A stretch of 64,000 bases of DNA from Kaistella pullorum (GTDB taxonomy: Bacteria; Bacteroidota; Bacteroidia; Flavobacteriales; Weeksellaceae): positions 449,851-513,850 of the forward strand of contig NZ_JACSPS010000002.1 in the NCBI RefSeq assembly GCF_014837035.1, given 5' to 3'. Positions 42,632 to 53,083 of this stretch are shown one piece after another (the stretch's first letter is position 1; each line of letters begins with the position of its first letter). The translations under genes were made by a program, and so were the position numbers. The notes beneath the pieces were generated by a model. That model did not search any database, had not been told where the DNA came from, and worked only from the letters and a program-made list of their open reading frames with translations.

Positions 42632-43177
42632 ATGGCAAAAAACATCGCAGTACTTGTAGGCTCTTTAAGGAAAGATTCTTACAACAGAAAAATCGCAAAT
42701 GAAATGATCAGGCTTGCGGAAGGTAAACTCAACATGGAAATTATAGAAATCGGAAATCTGCCTCTTTATAGTGAAGATCTCGATGAAAATCCACCGCTAC
42801 AATGGACGGCATTCCGGCAGAAAATACAAAGCGCCGACGGTATTCTGGTGGTTTCTCCCGAATACAACCGCACAATTCCCGGAGCGCTGAAAAATGCAAT
42901 CGATGTAGGATCGCGGCCGTACGGAAGCTCCGTCTGGCCAGGAAAACCGGGCGCGGTCGTCACTTCGTCAGTAAGTTCGCTGGGCGGTTTGGCAGCGAAT
43001 CATCATATCCGTCAGGCCTTCGTATTTGTTGATGTTCCGCTGATGCAGCAACCTGAAGCGTATATCGGGAACTCATCAAAAATTTTCGGGGAAGACGGAA
43101 AGACAGTTGTGCCGGACACGGAAAAATTCCTTCAGACTTTTGTGGATGCCTTCCAGAAATGGGTTGAGAAGTTCTAA
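42632..43177 (+). CDS. NAD(P)H-dependent FMN reductase (flavodoxin-like fold)
   Basis: 181 residues of the NADPH_dep_FMN_red family: the flavin phosphate loop VGSLRKDSYNRKIANEM, then SPEYNRTIPGALKNAIDV, which contacts the isoalloxazine ring, and a conserved VTSSVSSLGGLAA. It transfers electrons from NAD(P)H to FMN or quinone- or azo-type acceptors in the cytosol; the exact acceptor is unknown. It follows the SDR gene and precedes a terminator. Confidence 0.92.
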   Translation: MAKNIAVLVGSLRKDSYNRKIANEMIRLAEGKLNMEIIEIGNLPLYSEDLDENPPLQWTAFRQKIQSADGILVVSPEYNRTIPGALKNAIDVGSRPYGSSVWPGKPGAVVTSSVSSLGGLAANHHIRQAFVFVDVPLMQQPEAYIGNSSKIFGEDGKTVVPDTEKFLQTFVDAFQKWVEKF

Positions 43178-43198
43178 ATATGCTTGAGTAGCCACTGA

Positions 43199-43232
43199 AA
43201 AACCTTGTTCAGCAATGAGTAAGGTTTTCTTT
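43199..43232 (+). terminator. Terminator after the FMN reductase gene
   Basis: AAAACCTT (43199-43206) pairs with AAGGTTTT (43221-43228), with a 14-nt loop, followed by CTTTT. It is 22 bp past the stop. Confidence 0.75.
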
Positions 43233-43317
43233 TGCGCTTTATTTTACCGTGAAATATTTTTACACGGCGAAATAATGCCTAAATTTAAGAAACTGTTCAG
43301 TACCTAAAAAACAAACT

Positions 43318-45990
43318 ATGTGGTTTACAAAATCCATCGATGAAACCTTAAAGGAACTCAGTGTTGGCCCCGCCACTGGCCTTTCCAGCGAGGAGGCGGC
43401 GAGCCGGAAGAGCAAATATGGGCCTAACCGTCTGGAAGCTAAAAAGAAAAAATCGGTCTTTCAGATTTTCATTTCGCAACTGAACGACTGGCTGATCTAT
43501 GTACTGTTTGCGGCCGTAATCATTACGTTTTTTATGGGCGAATATATAGATTCGGTCATCATTATTCTGGTCATCCTGATTAACGCCGGAATCGGGGTTT
43601 TTCAGGAAGTTAAAGCCGGGAAAGCGATTGAAGCACTCATGCAGATGTCGTCACCCAGGGCGCTCGTCAGGCGCGATTCACATACTGCTGAAATCGACAG
43701 TGCAGAGCTGGTTCCGGGGGACATCGTTATTCTGGATGCCGGCAGGGTGGTGCCCGCCGACCTGCGGCTGATAGAGTCGGCAAATCTGCAAACCGAAGAA
43801 TCGGCCCTCACGGGTGAATCCGTCCCGGGCTCTAAAGAGGCAGCCGATATCTACGACGACCCGAATACACCCATTGGCGACCGGGATAATCAGGCATTTA
43901 TGTCGTCCATTGTTACATACGGCCGCGGCGTCGGAGTAGTGGTAGAAACCGGGATGCGCACCGAAGTCGGCAAAATTGCGCACCTTATCGATAACGAAGA
44001 ACTCACCAAAACACCTCTGGAGAAAAAGCTGAGCGAGCTCGGCAAAATGCTGGGAAAGATGGCGGTGGGTATCTGTGCGTTTATATTTGTTCTTTCATGG
44101 TTTCAGGGAAGGGATCTGGGCGAAATGTTCCTCACCTCGGTTTCACTTGCCGTAGCATCGATCCCCGAGGGCCTGGCTGCAATCGTAGCGGTGGTACTTT
44201 CCGTCGGCGTCACTGCAATGTCGAAAAACAACGCCATCATCCGCCAGCTTCCGGCAGTGGAAACATTGGGTTCAGTGAATGTAATTTGCTCTGACAAGAC
44301 CGGTACGCTTACCATGAATAAAATGAGCGTCACCCAGGTTTATACCACACAAGGCCTGCTGGATTTGGATGAACATGTTCCAAACGACATTCCGAATGCC
44401 GCAAAATTTGCAGCTAAAGCCATGATCTTATGCTCCGATGCCACCTTGCATAATGACGATGCCACCGGCGACCCGACCGAAATAGCACTGTTAGCATTGG
44501 GCGATACGCTGAGACTCGACCGAAAGAATCTGGAGAACGATACAAACCGAATTAATGAAAAATCCTTTGACAGTGACCGCAAAATGATGTCGGTACTGGT
44601 GAAGGAAGAAGACGGCGATTACAAAGTCTTCACGAAAGGTGCATTGGCAAGTTTAAAAAAAGTTTCGACCAGGATTTTTGACAACGGAGAAGTACGCGAA
44701 ATTACCGAAGCCGATCTGAAGAACTTCAGCCACGCCGCGCGGCAAATGTCAGATCATGCATTGCGCACGTTGGCCGTAGCCTATAAACCCGCTGCAAGAG
44801 ATACGCATCCCGACGAAATGGAGCAGGACCTTGTGCTTCTTGGTTTGGTAGGCATGATAGACCCAGCACGCGACGAAGTGAAACCATCGATAAAACTCGC
44901 GAAAGACGCCGGCATCAAAACCATCATGATTACGGGCGATCATAAAAACACTGCGTTTGCCATCGCTAAGGATCTGCACATTGCCGATCATGTGGATCAG
45001 GTAATCACCGGGCCGGAAATGGACAGCTTCAGTGAGGACGAATTAAAACAGAAAGTGAACAGCTATCGGGTGTACGCACGCGTTTCCCCGGAACATAAAG
45101 TGAAAATAGTACGCGCACTTAAAGCCAATGGAAACATAGTCTCCATGACCGGCGACGGCGTGAATGATGCACCGTCGCTTAACGCGGCCGACATCGGTGT
45201 GGCGATGGGAATTACCGGTACCGATGTAGCAAAGGGCGCTGCAGACATGATTCTTACCGACGACGATTTTTCCACTATTGTTAAAGCCATTGAACAGGGA
45301 AGGAACATCTACAATAACATCAAAAAATCCGTCATTTTTCTCCTCACCTGCAACCTGGGCGAAGTGGTGGTTATGTTTCTCGCGCTGCTGGTGGGCTGGC
45401 AGTCGCCCCTGATCGCGACACAGCTGTTGTGGATCAACCTGCTTACCGATTCGCTGCCGGCCATCGCGCTGGGCATGGATAATGGCGACCCCGATGTAAT
45501 GAAAGAAAAACCTCGCTCCATAAACGAAAACTTCTTTTCGCACGGCGCCGGAATACAGGCAGTTGTTGGCGGTATATTCATCGGGCTGATCACGATGCTG
45601 GCGTATTGGTACGGATATTACGAACTCGGTTATTCTCCTGCAGACGGCAACATTCCCGAAGAAGTGGTGAAGAATGCGCGCACTTTAGCATTTATGGTTT
45701 TGGTATGCTCGCAACTGTTTTTTTCTTTAGGCTTAAGGAATAGGAAAAAACCACTGTATAAAATAGGTATCTTCGGCAACCGATATCTTGTGGGTGCAAT
45801 TGTACTTGGGATTCTGATGCAGATTCTCGTCCTGTTTGTGCCGGTTTTGCGTGAAGCCTTTAAACTTCATATGCTCGACCAAAAAGGATGGATGATGGCG
45901 GTTGTTCTTGGTTTGTTACCGTTAACCGCGCTCGAGATCTACAAGATAGTCTTCGCAAATAGAAAGCAACATTCAACAGCTAAAATTTAA
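43318..45990 (+). CDS. P-type cation ATPase, Ca2+ (PMR1/SERCA-like) type
   Basis: 890 residues with the full type II P-ATPase plan: N-terminal cation ATPase domain; TGES-type actuator (LTGESVPGS); the PEGL of M4 (SIPEGLAAIVAVVLS), typical of Ca2+ pumps; phosphorylation site CSDKTGTLT with D326; KGA nucleotide-binding motif; TGDGVNDAPSL hinge; M6 NLLTDSLPAIALGMD; and the C-terminal ATPase_C region. It most likely exports Ca2+ from the cytosol; Mn2+ or Na+ cannot be excluded. A permease gene follows at 14 bp and is probably co-transcribed. Confidence 0.92.
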   Translation: MWFTKSIDETLKELSVGPATGLSSEEAASRKSKYGPNRLEAKKKKSVFQIFISQLNDWLIYVLFAAVIITFFMGEYIDSVIIILVILINAGIGVFQEVKAGKAIEALMQMSSPRALVRRDSHTAEIDSAELVPGDIVILDAGRVVPADLRLIESANLQTEESALTGESVPGSKEAADIYDDPNTPIGDRDNQAFMSSIVTYGRGVGVVVETGMRTEVGKIAHLIDNEELTKTPLEKKLSELGKMLGKMAVGICAFIFVLSWFQGRDLGEMFLTSVSLAVASIPEGLAAIVAVVLSVGVTAMSKNNAIIRQLPAVETLGSVNVICSDKTGTLTMNKMSVTQVYTTQGLLDLDEHVPNDIPNAAKFAAKAMILCSDATLHNDDATGDPTEIALLALGDTLRLDRKNLENDTNRINEKSFDSDRKMMSVLVKEEDGDYKVFTKGALASLKKVSTRIFDNGEVREITEADLKNFSHAARQMSDHALRTLAVAYKPAARDTHPDEMEQDLVLLGLVGMIDPARDEVKPSIKLAKDAGIKTIMITGDHKNTAFAIAKDLHIADHVDQVITGPEMDSFSEDELKQKVNSYRVYARVSPEHKVKIVRALKANGNIVSMTGDGVNDAPSLNAADIGVAMGITGTDVAKGAADMILTDDDFSTIVKAIEQGRNIYNNIKKSVIFLLTCNLGEVVVMFLALLVGWQSPLIATQLLWINLLTDSLPAIALGMDNGDPDVMKEKPRSINENFFSHGAGIQAVVGGIFIGLITMLAYWYGYYELGYSPADGNIPEEVVKNARTLAFMVLVCSQLFFSLGLRNRKKPLYKIGIFGNRYLVGAIVLGILMQILVLFVPVLREAFKLHMLDQKGWMMAVVLGLLPLTALEIYKIVFANRKQHSTAKI

Positions 45991-46004
45991 ACCAAAACCA
46001 GCTT

Positions 46005-47075
46005 ATGAAAAAACTTTTCAGTCAAATCAGCGTTCAGAAAGCCCTTATTTTCACCGCGCTTTTTCTCGTTGCGCTCATTTTGTTTGAACTTAATTATTTC
46101 ATGTCAGGCCTGTTGGGCGCCATTACGCTCTATGTTCTTACCCGCAAATCTTACCTAAAATACACCGAGGAAAAAAAGTGGAACAGCAATCTTACCATCA
46201 CGCTCATCATTTTCCTTATCATTATCACATTCGCGGTGCCGCTCTGGATCATCCTGGAGATCTTGATTCCAAAAATCAATGAATTCCTGAGCGACCGTGA
46301 GGGAATCATTAAAAAATACGACGCTGTGCGGACATTTCTGGAGAACAATGAGTACCTCAAAAGGTTTGATTTCCATGTTTCCAATGAACAGATCATGCAA
46401 GTGCTGAACCGTGCAGTTTCCTACATTCCTTCCACGCTGAACTGGGTCGGCCAGACCTTTGGAAACATTTTTGTCGCGCTTTTTATCCTTTATTTTATGC
46501 TTAAAGAAACGCGGACAATGGAACAGAAATTTAAAGATCTGCTCCCATTTTCGCGGGATACGAAAAAATATTTCATTCGTGCCAATGCAGACCTGATCCG
46601 TTCCAATGCTTATGGAATACCCATTCTGGGCCTAAGCCAGGGTCTGATTGCAATTTTGGGCTACTACATTTTCGGTGTCGAGAATGCGATCTTCTGGGGT
46701 TTGCTCACTGGAGCCGCATCCATCGTTCCGGTACTCGGCACGATGCTGATCTATGTACCGATTAGTGTCTATCAGGTTGCCAGCGGCGATGTGAGCGGCG
46801 GGCTGATGCTGGCAGGTTTCTGTCTGATATTTGTGGGTGGTATCGACAATATTCTGCGCTTTACTTTATTAAAAAAAATGGCGGACATTCATCCACTAAT
46901 TACGGTTTTTGGTGTGCTGCTCGGTTTACAGATTTTCGGTGTGATGGGACTTGTTTTTGGTCCCGTACTCATGTCTTTGCCCGGAATTCTCTACCGTATG
47001 TTTGAGATGGAACGCAGCTTTAAAGATCTTAAAGACCATGAGCAGACCGAAGACGAGGAAAACGTTCCGGTGTAA
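46005..47075 (+). CDS. AI-2E family transporter (UPF0118 permease)
   Basis: 356 residues with about eight membrane helices: two hydrophobic segments near 10-45, one near 60-85, a soluble segment (about 90-150), then five helices. Family motifs such as FVALFILYFMLKETR, ILGLSQGLIAILGYYIFG and FGPVLMSLPGILYRMF are visible. Family members include the AI-2 exporter TqsA and Na+/H+ or other permeases, so the substrate is open. It begins 14 bp after the P-type ATPase gene, suggesting a joint unit in ion or stress balance. Confidence 0.9.
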   Translation: MKKLFSQISVQKALIFTALFLVALILFELNYFMSGLLGAITLYVLTRKSYLKYTEEKKWNSNLTITLIIFLIIITFAVPLWIILEILIPKINEFLSDREGIIKKYDAVRTFLENNEYLKRFDFHVSNEQIMQVLNRAVSYIPSTLNWVGQTFGNIFVALFILYFMLKETRTMEQKFKDLLPFSRDTKKYFIRANADLIRSNAYGIPILGLSQGLIAILGYYIFGVENAIFWGLLTGAASIVPVLGTMLIYVPISVYQVASGDVSGGLMLAGFCLIFVGGIDNILRFTLLKKMADIHPLITVFGVLLGLQIFGVMGLVFGPVLMSLPGILYRMFEMERSFKDLKDHEQTEDEENVPV

Positions 47076-47125
47076 CATTTGGCTGCAGATTTTTACAAAT
47101 CATAAAAATTTAAAAACCTAAAAAA

Positions 47126-47908
47126 ATGAACAACCACGAAATCGACTACAGAATCCACGGCGAAGAAATGCAGTGCGTAGAAATAGAACTGGACCCGAAT
47201 GAAAGCGTAATTTCCGAACCCGGCAGTTTCATGATGATGACAGACGGCATACAGATGCAGACGATGTTCGGCGACGGAAATGAAAAAGGTATCATGGGCA
47301 AGCTCTTTTCCGCTGGAAAAAGGATGCTCACCGGCGAAAACCTGTTTATGACGGCCTTTACCAACACCGCGTCCGGTAAGCGGCAGGTTACTTTTGCAGC
47401 GCCGTATTCGGGGAAAATCATCGCGCTTGACCTTTCAGAATTAGGCGGAAAAGTGATTTGCCAGAAAGATTCATTTCTGTGTGCGGCCAAAGGTGTGGCG
47501 GTCGGGATCGAATTCCAGCGTAAGCTGGGCACGGGGCTTTTCGGCGGCGAAGGTTTCATCATGCAGAAACTCGAAGGAGACGGCATGACCTTCGTACACA
47601 GCGGCGGTCACGTGATCGAAAAACAACTGCAGCCGGGCGAAGTTTTGAAGATAGATACGGGCTGTATTGTGGCCTTTACGAAAGATGTAGATTATGACAT
47701 TCAGTTTGTGGGCGGCATAAAGAATACCATTTTTGGCGGGGAAGGTCTGTTTTTCGCACAGCTCCGCGGTCCGGGAAAAGTTTGGATTCAGACGTTGCCA
47801 ATTGCACGTTTGGCGAACAGGATCCTGCAGTTCGGCACTACAAAAAAAGGCGAGGAGGGAAGCCTGCTCGGCGGTCTGGGCAGAATGCTGGACGGCGACG
47901 GAATTTAA
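47126..47908 (+). CDS. TIGR00266/AIM24 family protein
   Basis: 260 residues of the AIM24-like beta-sandwich family. The N-terminus MQCVEIELDPNESVISEPGS, the repeated GGEGFIMQKLEGDG and GGEGLFFAQLRGPGKVWIQT motifs, and a glycine-rich end are diagnostic. The structure is a trimeric double-stranded beta helix. The bacterial function is unknown. It follows the AI-2E permease at 50 bp and is closed by a terminator. Confidence 0.9.
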   Translation: MNNHEIDYRIHGEEMQCVEIELDPNESVISEPGSFMMMTDGIQMQTMFGDGNEKGIMGKLFSAGKRMLTGENLFMTAFTNTASGKRQVTFAAPYSGKIIALDLSELGGKVICQKDSFLCAAKGVAVGIEFQRKLGTGLFGGEGFIMQKLEGDGMTFVHSGGHVIEKQLQPGEVLKIDTGCIVAFTKDVDYDIQFVGGIKNTIFGGEGLFFAQLRGPGKVWIQTLPIARLANRILQFGTTKKGEEGSLLGGLGRMLDGDGI

Positions 47909-47933
47909 ATTTTTTAGAATTTAATTATATCAG

Positions 47934-47958
47934 GCACACTTCTTCAGTGTGCTTTTTT
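47934..47958 (+). terminator. Terminator after the TIGR00266 gene
   Basis: GCACACT pairs with AGTGTGC (loop TCTTC), followed by TTTTTT. It is 25 bp past the stop. Confidence 0.9.
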
Positions 47959-48065
47959 AGTTTTACTGAATTGCCGATCAATACAAATACATTTTCTCCT
48001 GGCAAGACGGCATTTTTAGGGACATTATTTTTTCCACAAAGTTTTTAGCTTGAGCTAACTTTCAC

Positions 48066-48073
48066 TATTTTTG
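48066..48073 (+). promoter_or_regulatory. Possible parE -7 box
   Basis: TATTTTTG fits TAnnTTTG, 36 bp before the parE ATG. The -33 position (48044-48046) is TTT. Moderate support. Confidence 0.5.
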
Positions 48074-48109
48074 TGGATTGCTGAATTTTAAAAACATTCA
48101 GGCCCAAAT

Positions 48110-49993
48110 ATGAGCGAAAACAACGCAGTAAACTACTCAGAAGACAACATCAGGACCCTCGACTGGCAGGAGCACATCCGCGTAAGACCCGGAATGTACA
48201 TCGGTAAGCTGGGCGACGGTTCATCGGCCGATGACGGTATCTATATTTTGCTAAAAGAAATCATTGACAACTCGATTGACGAGTTCGTGATGAAAGCCGG
48301 CAAGCGCATCGAAATTAAGATCGACGAAGGAAAAGCCTCGATCCGCGATTACGGACGAGGAATTCCGCTCGGAAAAGTGGTGGACGCGGTTTCGAAAATG
48401 AATACCGGCGGTAAATATGATTCAAAAGCCTTTAAGAAATCTGTAGGTCTTAACGGTGTCGGTACCAAGGCTGTGAATGCACTTTCGGAGTACTTTAGGG
48501 TTAAATCTGTGCGGGATGGCAAGGCGAAAGTGGCTGAATTTTCAAAAGGACTGATCACGGAAGATTTTCCGGAAACCGAATCGTCTGACCGCAACGGAAC
48601 CGAAATCACTTTTATCCCGGACGGAAGCATTTTTACCCATTTCAAGTTCAGGAAAGAGTACATCGAAAAGATGCTCAAAAATTACTGTTACCTGAATCCG
48701 GGACTTAAAATCATATTCAACGGAGAAACCTATTTCTCAGAGCACGGCTTGAAGGATCTTCTTCAGGAAGAGATTGAAGGGGAGATTCTCTATCCGGTGG
48801 TTCATCTTAAAGATGAAGATATTGAGGTGGCCATCACACATTCAGACAAATCACAGTCGGAAACGTACTTTTCGTTTGTCAACGGCCAGAACACCACGCA
48901 GGGTGGAACTCACCTGAATGCGTTCCGTGAGGCATATGTGAAAACCATCCGCGAATTTTTCAATAAGAATTTTGAAGCGGCCGACATCCGCAAATCGATT
49001 ATTGCAGCGGTTGCCGTAAAGGTGATTGAGCCGGTTTTCGAGTCGCAGACGAAGACCAAATTAGGTTCCAATGAAATGGAGCCCGGCAAAGAGACCGTGC
49101 GGACTTTCATAACCAATTTCTTAAAAAACAAACTCGACAACTTCCTGCACCAGAATCCGGAAATTGCAGAAGCAATAAACCGCAAGATCATAATTTCTGA
49201 GCGCGAACGGAAAGAACTTTCCGGCATCCAGAAACTCGCGCGTGAAAGAGCGAAGAAAGTTTCACTGCACAACAAAAAATTGCGCGATTGCCGCCAGCAT
49301 TACAATGACCAGAAAGCGCTGCGGAAAAGTGAAACGATGATTTTCATTACCGAGGGTGATTCCGCTTCGGGTTCCATCACAAAATCACGCGATGTAGAAA
49401 CGCAGGCAGTATTTTCGCTGAAAGGGAAGCCGCTGAACTGTTATGGACTGACCAAAAGAGTTGTTTACGAAAACGAGGAATTCAACCTTTTGCAGGCGGC
49501 ACTTAACATTGAAGATTCACTCGAAGATCTGCGTTACAACCATGTCGTGATCGCAACCGATGCCGATGTTGACGGGATGCACATCCGCCTTCTGATGATC
49601 ACATTCTTCCTTCAGTTTTTCCCGGACCTGATCCGGAACGGCCATCTTTACATTCTTCAAACTCCGCTTTTCCGCGTGCGGAACAAAAAAGAGACAAGGT
49701 ATTGCTACAGCGAGCCGGAACGGATAAAAGCACTTGAAGAATTAGGTAAAAACCCGGAAATAACCCGATTTAAAGGTTTGGGTGAAATCTCTCCCGATGA
49801 ATTCAAGCATTTCATCGGCAAAGATATCAGGCTTGAACCGGTAGTCTTAGGGAAAGATCAGACGATCGATCAGTTACTCGAGTTCTATATGGGTAAAAAC
49901 ACACCGGACAGGCAGCTTTTCATTCTCGAAAATCTGGTCGTAGAAGATCCCGAAATCGACAAGAAAGTAGAGCTTGCCAACGCTGAGGCCTAA
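48110..49993 (+). CDS. parE: DNA topoisomerase IV subunit B
   Basis: 627 residues. The GHKL ATPase has [33 protein letters not shown] and [13 protein letters not shown]. The transducer domain comes next, then the TOPRIM domain with [14 protein letters not shown] and [10 protein letters not shown]. The C-terminus [15 protein letters not shown] is standard. The short TOPRIM insertion and the pairing with parC fit ParE rather than GyrB. With ParC it decatenates daughter chromosomes. parC follows at 55 bp. Confidence 0.95.
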   Translation: MSENNAVNYSEDNIRTLDWQEHIRVRPGMYIGKLGDGSSADDGIYILLKEIIDNSIDEFVMKAGKRIEIKIDEGKASIRDYGRGIPLGKVVDAVSKMNTGGKYDSKAFKKSVGLNGVGTKAVNALSEYFRVKSVRDGKAKVAEFSKGLITEDFPETESSDRNGTEITFIPDGSIFTHFKFRKEYIEKMLKNYCYLNPGLKIIFNGETYFSEHGLKDLLQEEIEGEILYPVVHLKDEDIEVAITHSDKSQSETYFSFVNGQNTTQGGTHLNAFREAYVKTIREFFNKNFEAADIRKSIIAAVAVKVIEPVFESQTKTKLGSNEMEPGKETVRTFITNFLKNKLDNFLHQNPEIAEAINRKIIISERERKELSGIQKLARERAKKVSLHNKKLRDCRQHYNDQKALRKSETMIFITEGDSASGSITKSRDVETQAVFSLKGKPLNCYGLTKRVVYENEEFNLLQAALNIEDSLEDLRYNHVVIATDADVDGMHIRLLMITFFLQFFPDLIRNGHLYILQTPLFRVRNKKETRYCYSEPERIKALEELGKNPEITRFKGLGEISPDEFKHFIGKDIRLEPVVLGKDQTIDQLLEFYMGKNTPDRQLFILENLVVEDPEIDKKVELANAEA

Positions 49994-50048
49994 ATGTACA
50001 CCACATAAAAATCATTAAGAAAACCAAATATACGCGAGAGCTGGATTG

Positions 50049-52652
50049 ATGGAAGAACAAGAAAATCACCACGAAGAATCACTGAAAAAAGTTTCCGGAC
50101 TGTATAAAGACTGGTTCCTCGATTACGCTTCATACGTAATTCTGGACCGTGCTATACCTTCTATTTTTGATGGTTTCAAGCCTGTGCAGCGCCGAATCAT
50201 GCACTCTATGCGCGAGCTGGAAGATGGGCGCTATAATAAAGTGGCGAACCTCGTCGGGAATACGATGAAGTATCACCCGCATGGCGACGCCTCCATCACC
50301 GATGCTATGGTGCAGATCGGGCAAAAAGAACTGTTGATTGACACGCAGGGAAACTGGGGAAATATTTTTACCGGCGATTCTGCTGCGGCTGCGCGGTATA
50401 TTGAAGCAAGGCTGACGCCTTTCGCGCTGGAAGTGGTCTTTAATCCTAAAACTACGCATTGGGTAAAATCTTATGATGGCCGGAACAATGAGCCCATCGA
50501 CCTTCCGGTGAAGTTTCCGCTTCTGTTGGCGTCGGGGGTAGAAGGAATTGGTGTCGGACTTTCGACCAAGATAATGCCTCATAACTTTAATGAGCTCATC
50601 AATGCATCAATAGCACATTTAAAAAATAAAAAGTTCGAGCTTTACCCGGATTTTCTCACCGGTGGAATGCTGGATGTAACGAACTATAATGACGGCGAAC
50701 GTGGCGGACGAATCCGGACACGCGCGCGAATCATTCAAAAAGAAAAGAACGTACTCTGCATCACGGAGCTACCGTACGGTAAAAATACAGGTGACCTGAT
50801 AGATTCCATTATCAAAGCCAATGATAAAGGAAAAATTAAGATCAAAAAAATTGAAGATAACACGTCTGATCAGGTGGAAATCAATATTCTGCTGAATAAT
50901 GATGTTTCTCCGGACAAAACCATTGATGCGCTTTATGCTTTTACGGATTGTGAAATTCCTATTTCGCCCAATGCCTGTGTGATTGTCGGCGATAAACCCG
51001 AATTCCTCACTGTATCTGAGATCTTAAGACGTAACACAGACCACACAGTACAGCTTTTAAAAACTGAACTCGAAATTGAGCTTCACGAACTGCAGGAAAA
51101 GTGGCATTTCGCAAGTCTTGAAAAGATTTTCATCGAGAACGAAATCTATCAGGAAATCAAAGGTAAATCTTCGAAAGAGGAAGTTTATGAAGCGGTGGAC
51201 AAAGGTTTGAAACCGTTTACGGGAAATCTTCTGCGTGCGGTGACAACTGAAGATATCATCAGGCTTACCGAACTTCCGTTCATGCGAATTTCCCGTTATG
51301 ACCAAGATAAAGCGATCGAGAATCTCCAAAATTTGGAGGCTAAAATAGAACAGGTGAAGTATCATCTCGAAAACCTGGTTCCGTACGCGATCGATTATTT
51401 CCTCGGCATCCAGAAAAAATATGGAAAAGGGAAGGAGAGACGCACCGAACTTCGTGTTTTTGATACCATCGATGCGACGAAAGTGGCCGTGGCAAACGAA
51501 AAATTTTATGCGAATTTTGAGGAAGGCTTCATCGGGACATCACTTAAAAAAGACCAGTATCTTTTTGACTGCTCGGATATCGATGACATCATCACTTTCC
51601 AGAAAGACGGCACGATGAAAGTGGTGAAAGTGGAACCAAAGACGTTTATCGGTAAAAACATCCAGCACGTTGCGGTTTGGAAAAAGAACGATAAACGCAC
51701 GGTTTACAACATGATTTACCGCGAAGGTAAAGAAGGCCCATACTACATGAAACGTTTCTCCGTAACCGGCGTTACGCGGAACACTGACTATAAACTCGCC
51801 TCCGACACCAAAGGTTCGGAAATGCTTTATTTTTCGGCGAACCCTAATGGCGAAGCCGAAGTAGTGACGGTACTTTTGAAGCCTAATGCAAGGATCCGAA
51901 AGAACAAGATTGAGATTGATTTTGCCGAAATAGGTATCAAAGGCCGTGATTCAAAAGGAAATCTCGTCACTAAATACGCGGTGAAAAAAGTAGATCTGAA
52001 AGAAGAAGGTCATTCTACGCTGGCACCGCGGAAAATCTGGTTTGATGACACGGTACGCCGCCTGAATGCGGATGCGCGCGGAACTTTGCTCGGAACTTTC
52101 AAAGGTGATGACAAGATCCTTACCATAAATTCGAATGGTGATGCACGGCTGATGTCATTTGACCTGATGAACCGGTTTGAGGATGAGTATTTGGTTCTCG
52201 AAAAATGGAAACCGGAGCAGCCGGTGACTGCGATTTACTACGATGGCGAGAAACAGATGTACTTCATCAAACGTTTTCTGCTCGAAAACACCACGAATAT
52301 CCAGCACTTTTTGCCTACAGAACATCCAAAATCCTTTATCGAGCAGGTGATTGTTGCCAATGGCGCCACCGCAGAAATCGTTTTTGCGAAAGAAAAAGAC
52401 AAACAGCGCGAACCTGAAACAATCAATATTGACGAGTTCATTACGGTGAAAGGCATAAAAGCAATCGGAAACCAACTCACGCGCAACAGGGTGAAAACCA
52501 TCAGCGTAAATATTCCGGAGCCCGAAGAGGAAATCAATCCCGGTTTTGACGTGGTGGAAAGCACAGACGGCCACATCAGCTTCATCGATGAAGATGTGAA
52601 AGAAGAAGATTTCCCGGACGAAGGTACCATCGGCAGCCTTTTCGATGAATAA
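50049..52652 (+). CDS. parC: DNA topoisomerase IV subunit A
   Basis: 867 residues from the ATG at 50049 (a TTG directly before could add one residue). The breakage-reunion domain has SYVILDRAIPSIFDGFKPVQ, KYHPHGDASI and the catalytic tyrosine Y117 in AAARYIEARLTP. The tower and coiled-coil gate follow to about 450, then a C-terminal beta-pinwheel-like domain (about 460-830) with repeats such as KDGTMKVVKVEP and SNGDARLMSFD. An acidic tail ends the protein. The GyrA-box of gyrase is not seen, supporting ParC. Long but usual for Bacteroidota. Confidence 0.95.
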   Translation: MEEQENHHEESLKKVSGLYKDWFLDYASYVILDRAIPSIFDGFKPVQRRIMHSMRELEDGRYNKVANLVGNTMKYHPHGDASITDAMVQIGQKELLIDTQGNWGNIFTGDSAAAARYIEARLTPFALEVVFNPKTTHWVKSYDGRNNEPIDLPVKFPLLLASGVEGIGVGLSTKIMPHNFNELINASIAHLKNKKFELYPDFLTGGMLDVTNYNDGERGGRIRTRARIIQKEKNVLCITELPYGKNTGDLIDSIIKANDKGKIKIKKIEDNTSDQVEINILLNNDVSPDKTIDALYAFTDCEIPISPNACVIVGDKPEFLTVSEILRRNTDHTVQLLKTELEIELHELQEKWHFASLEKIFIENEIYQEIKGKSSKEEVYEAVDKGLKPFTGNLLRAVTTEDIIRLTELPFMRISRYDQDKAIENLQNLEAKIEQVKYHLENLVPYAIDYFLGIQKKYGKGKERRTELRVFDTIDATKVAVANEKFYANFEEGFIGTSLKKDQYLFDCSDIDDIITFQKDGTMKVVKVEPKTFIGKNIQHVAVWKKNDKRTVYNMIYREGKEGPYYMKRFSVTGVTRNTDYKLASDTKGSEMLYFSANPNGEAEVVTVLLKPNARIRKNKIEIDFAEIGIKGRDSKGNLVTKYAVKKVDLKEEGHSTLAPRKIWFDDTVRRLNADARGTLLGTFKGDDKILTINSNGDARLMSFDLMNRFEDEYLVLEKWKPEQPVTAIYYDGEKQMYFIKRFLLENTTNIQHFLPTEHPKSFIEQVIVANGATAEIVFAKEKDKQREPETINIDEFITVKGIKAIGNQLTRNRVKTISVNIPEPEEEINPGFDVVESTDGHISFIDEDVKEEDFPDEGTIGSLFDE

Positions 52653-52689
52653 ATTAATAAAGACGCTTACAGAGCGTCTTTATTAATTT
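52651..52689. terminator. Bidirectional terminator between parC and the PDZ gene
   Basis: Sixteen-base arms, 52651-52666 and 52674-52689, pair perfectly (AAATTAATAAAGACGC with its complement, loop TTACAGA). The arms include the stop codons of both convergent genes, or part of them. Confidence 0.88.
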
Positions 52690-52963
52690 AAAACTGAACA
52701 TTCAGTGTGATTTCCTCGCCATCGCGTGCTACGGTGACAGGCAGTTGATCGCCGGGATTTACGCGCGAAAGACAATCCATATACGAATAGATTTCGCTTA
52801 CCTCGCACGTTCCTATCCGTTTCAAAACATCACCTGCCTTGATGCCCGCAAGCGCTGCAGGGCGGTTTTCGGAAACGCCGTCGATCAGCATTCCGTCCTT
52901 CGTGTCGGCGTAGTTTGGCATTATGCCAAGTGTTACTTTAAACTGTGGTAGTTCGTTATTCAT
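52688..52963 (-). CDS. Small stand-alone PDZ-domain protein
   Basis: 91 residues making up just one PDZ domain of the DegP/HtrA type: GIMPNYADTKDGMLIDGVSE, RPAALAGIKAGDVLKRIG, then PGDQLPVTVARDGEEITLNV. There is no protease domain, signal peptide or membrane helix, so it is presumably a cytosolic peptide-binding adaptor. Related PDZ domains end M28 or M1 peptidases of Bacteroidota. This one could be a detached domain or a genuine small protein. It is single and convergent with parC. Confidence 0.8.
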   Translation of the reverse strand: MNNELPQFKVTLGIMPNYADTKDGMLIDGVSENRPAALAGIKAGDVLKRIGTCEVSEIYSYMDCLSRVNPGDQLPVTVARDGEEITLNVQF

Positions 52964-53055
52964 TTTTTTTGTTTAAATGTTTAATGTTTACAGGTTATTT
53001 CCAACCGCCGGACCTGTAGCTAAGTTTGTGCCCTTTGATTTTTTTAGTAAAAAAA

Positions 53056-53078
53056 AACCGCAGTAAGGAACTGCGGTT
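53056..53078 (-). terminator. Terminator of tamL
   Basis: AACCGCAGT pairs with ACTGCGGTT (loop AAGGA). On the minus strand it is followed by TTTTTTT. It is just past the tamL stop at 53084. Confidence 0.93.
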
Positions 53079-53083
53079 GCATT

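Noticed and set aside
45043-45543. 166-codon frame antisense to the P-type ATPase
   Set aside because: It covers the TGDGVNDAPSL hinge region of the ATPase; histidine-rich shadow translation.
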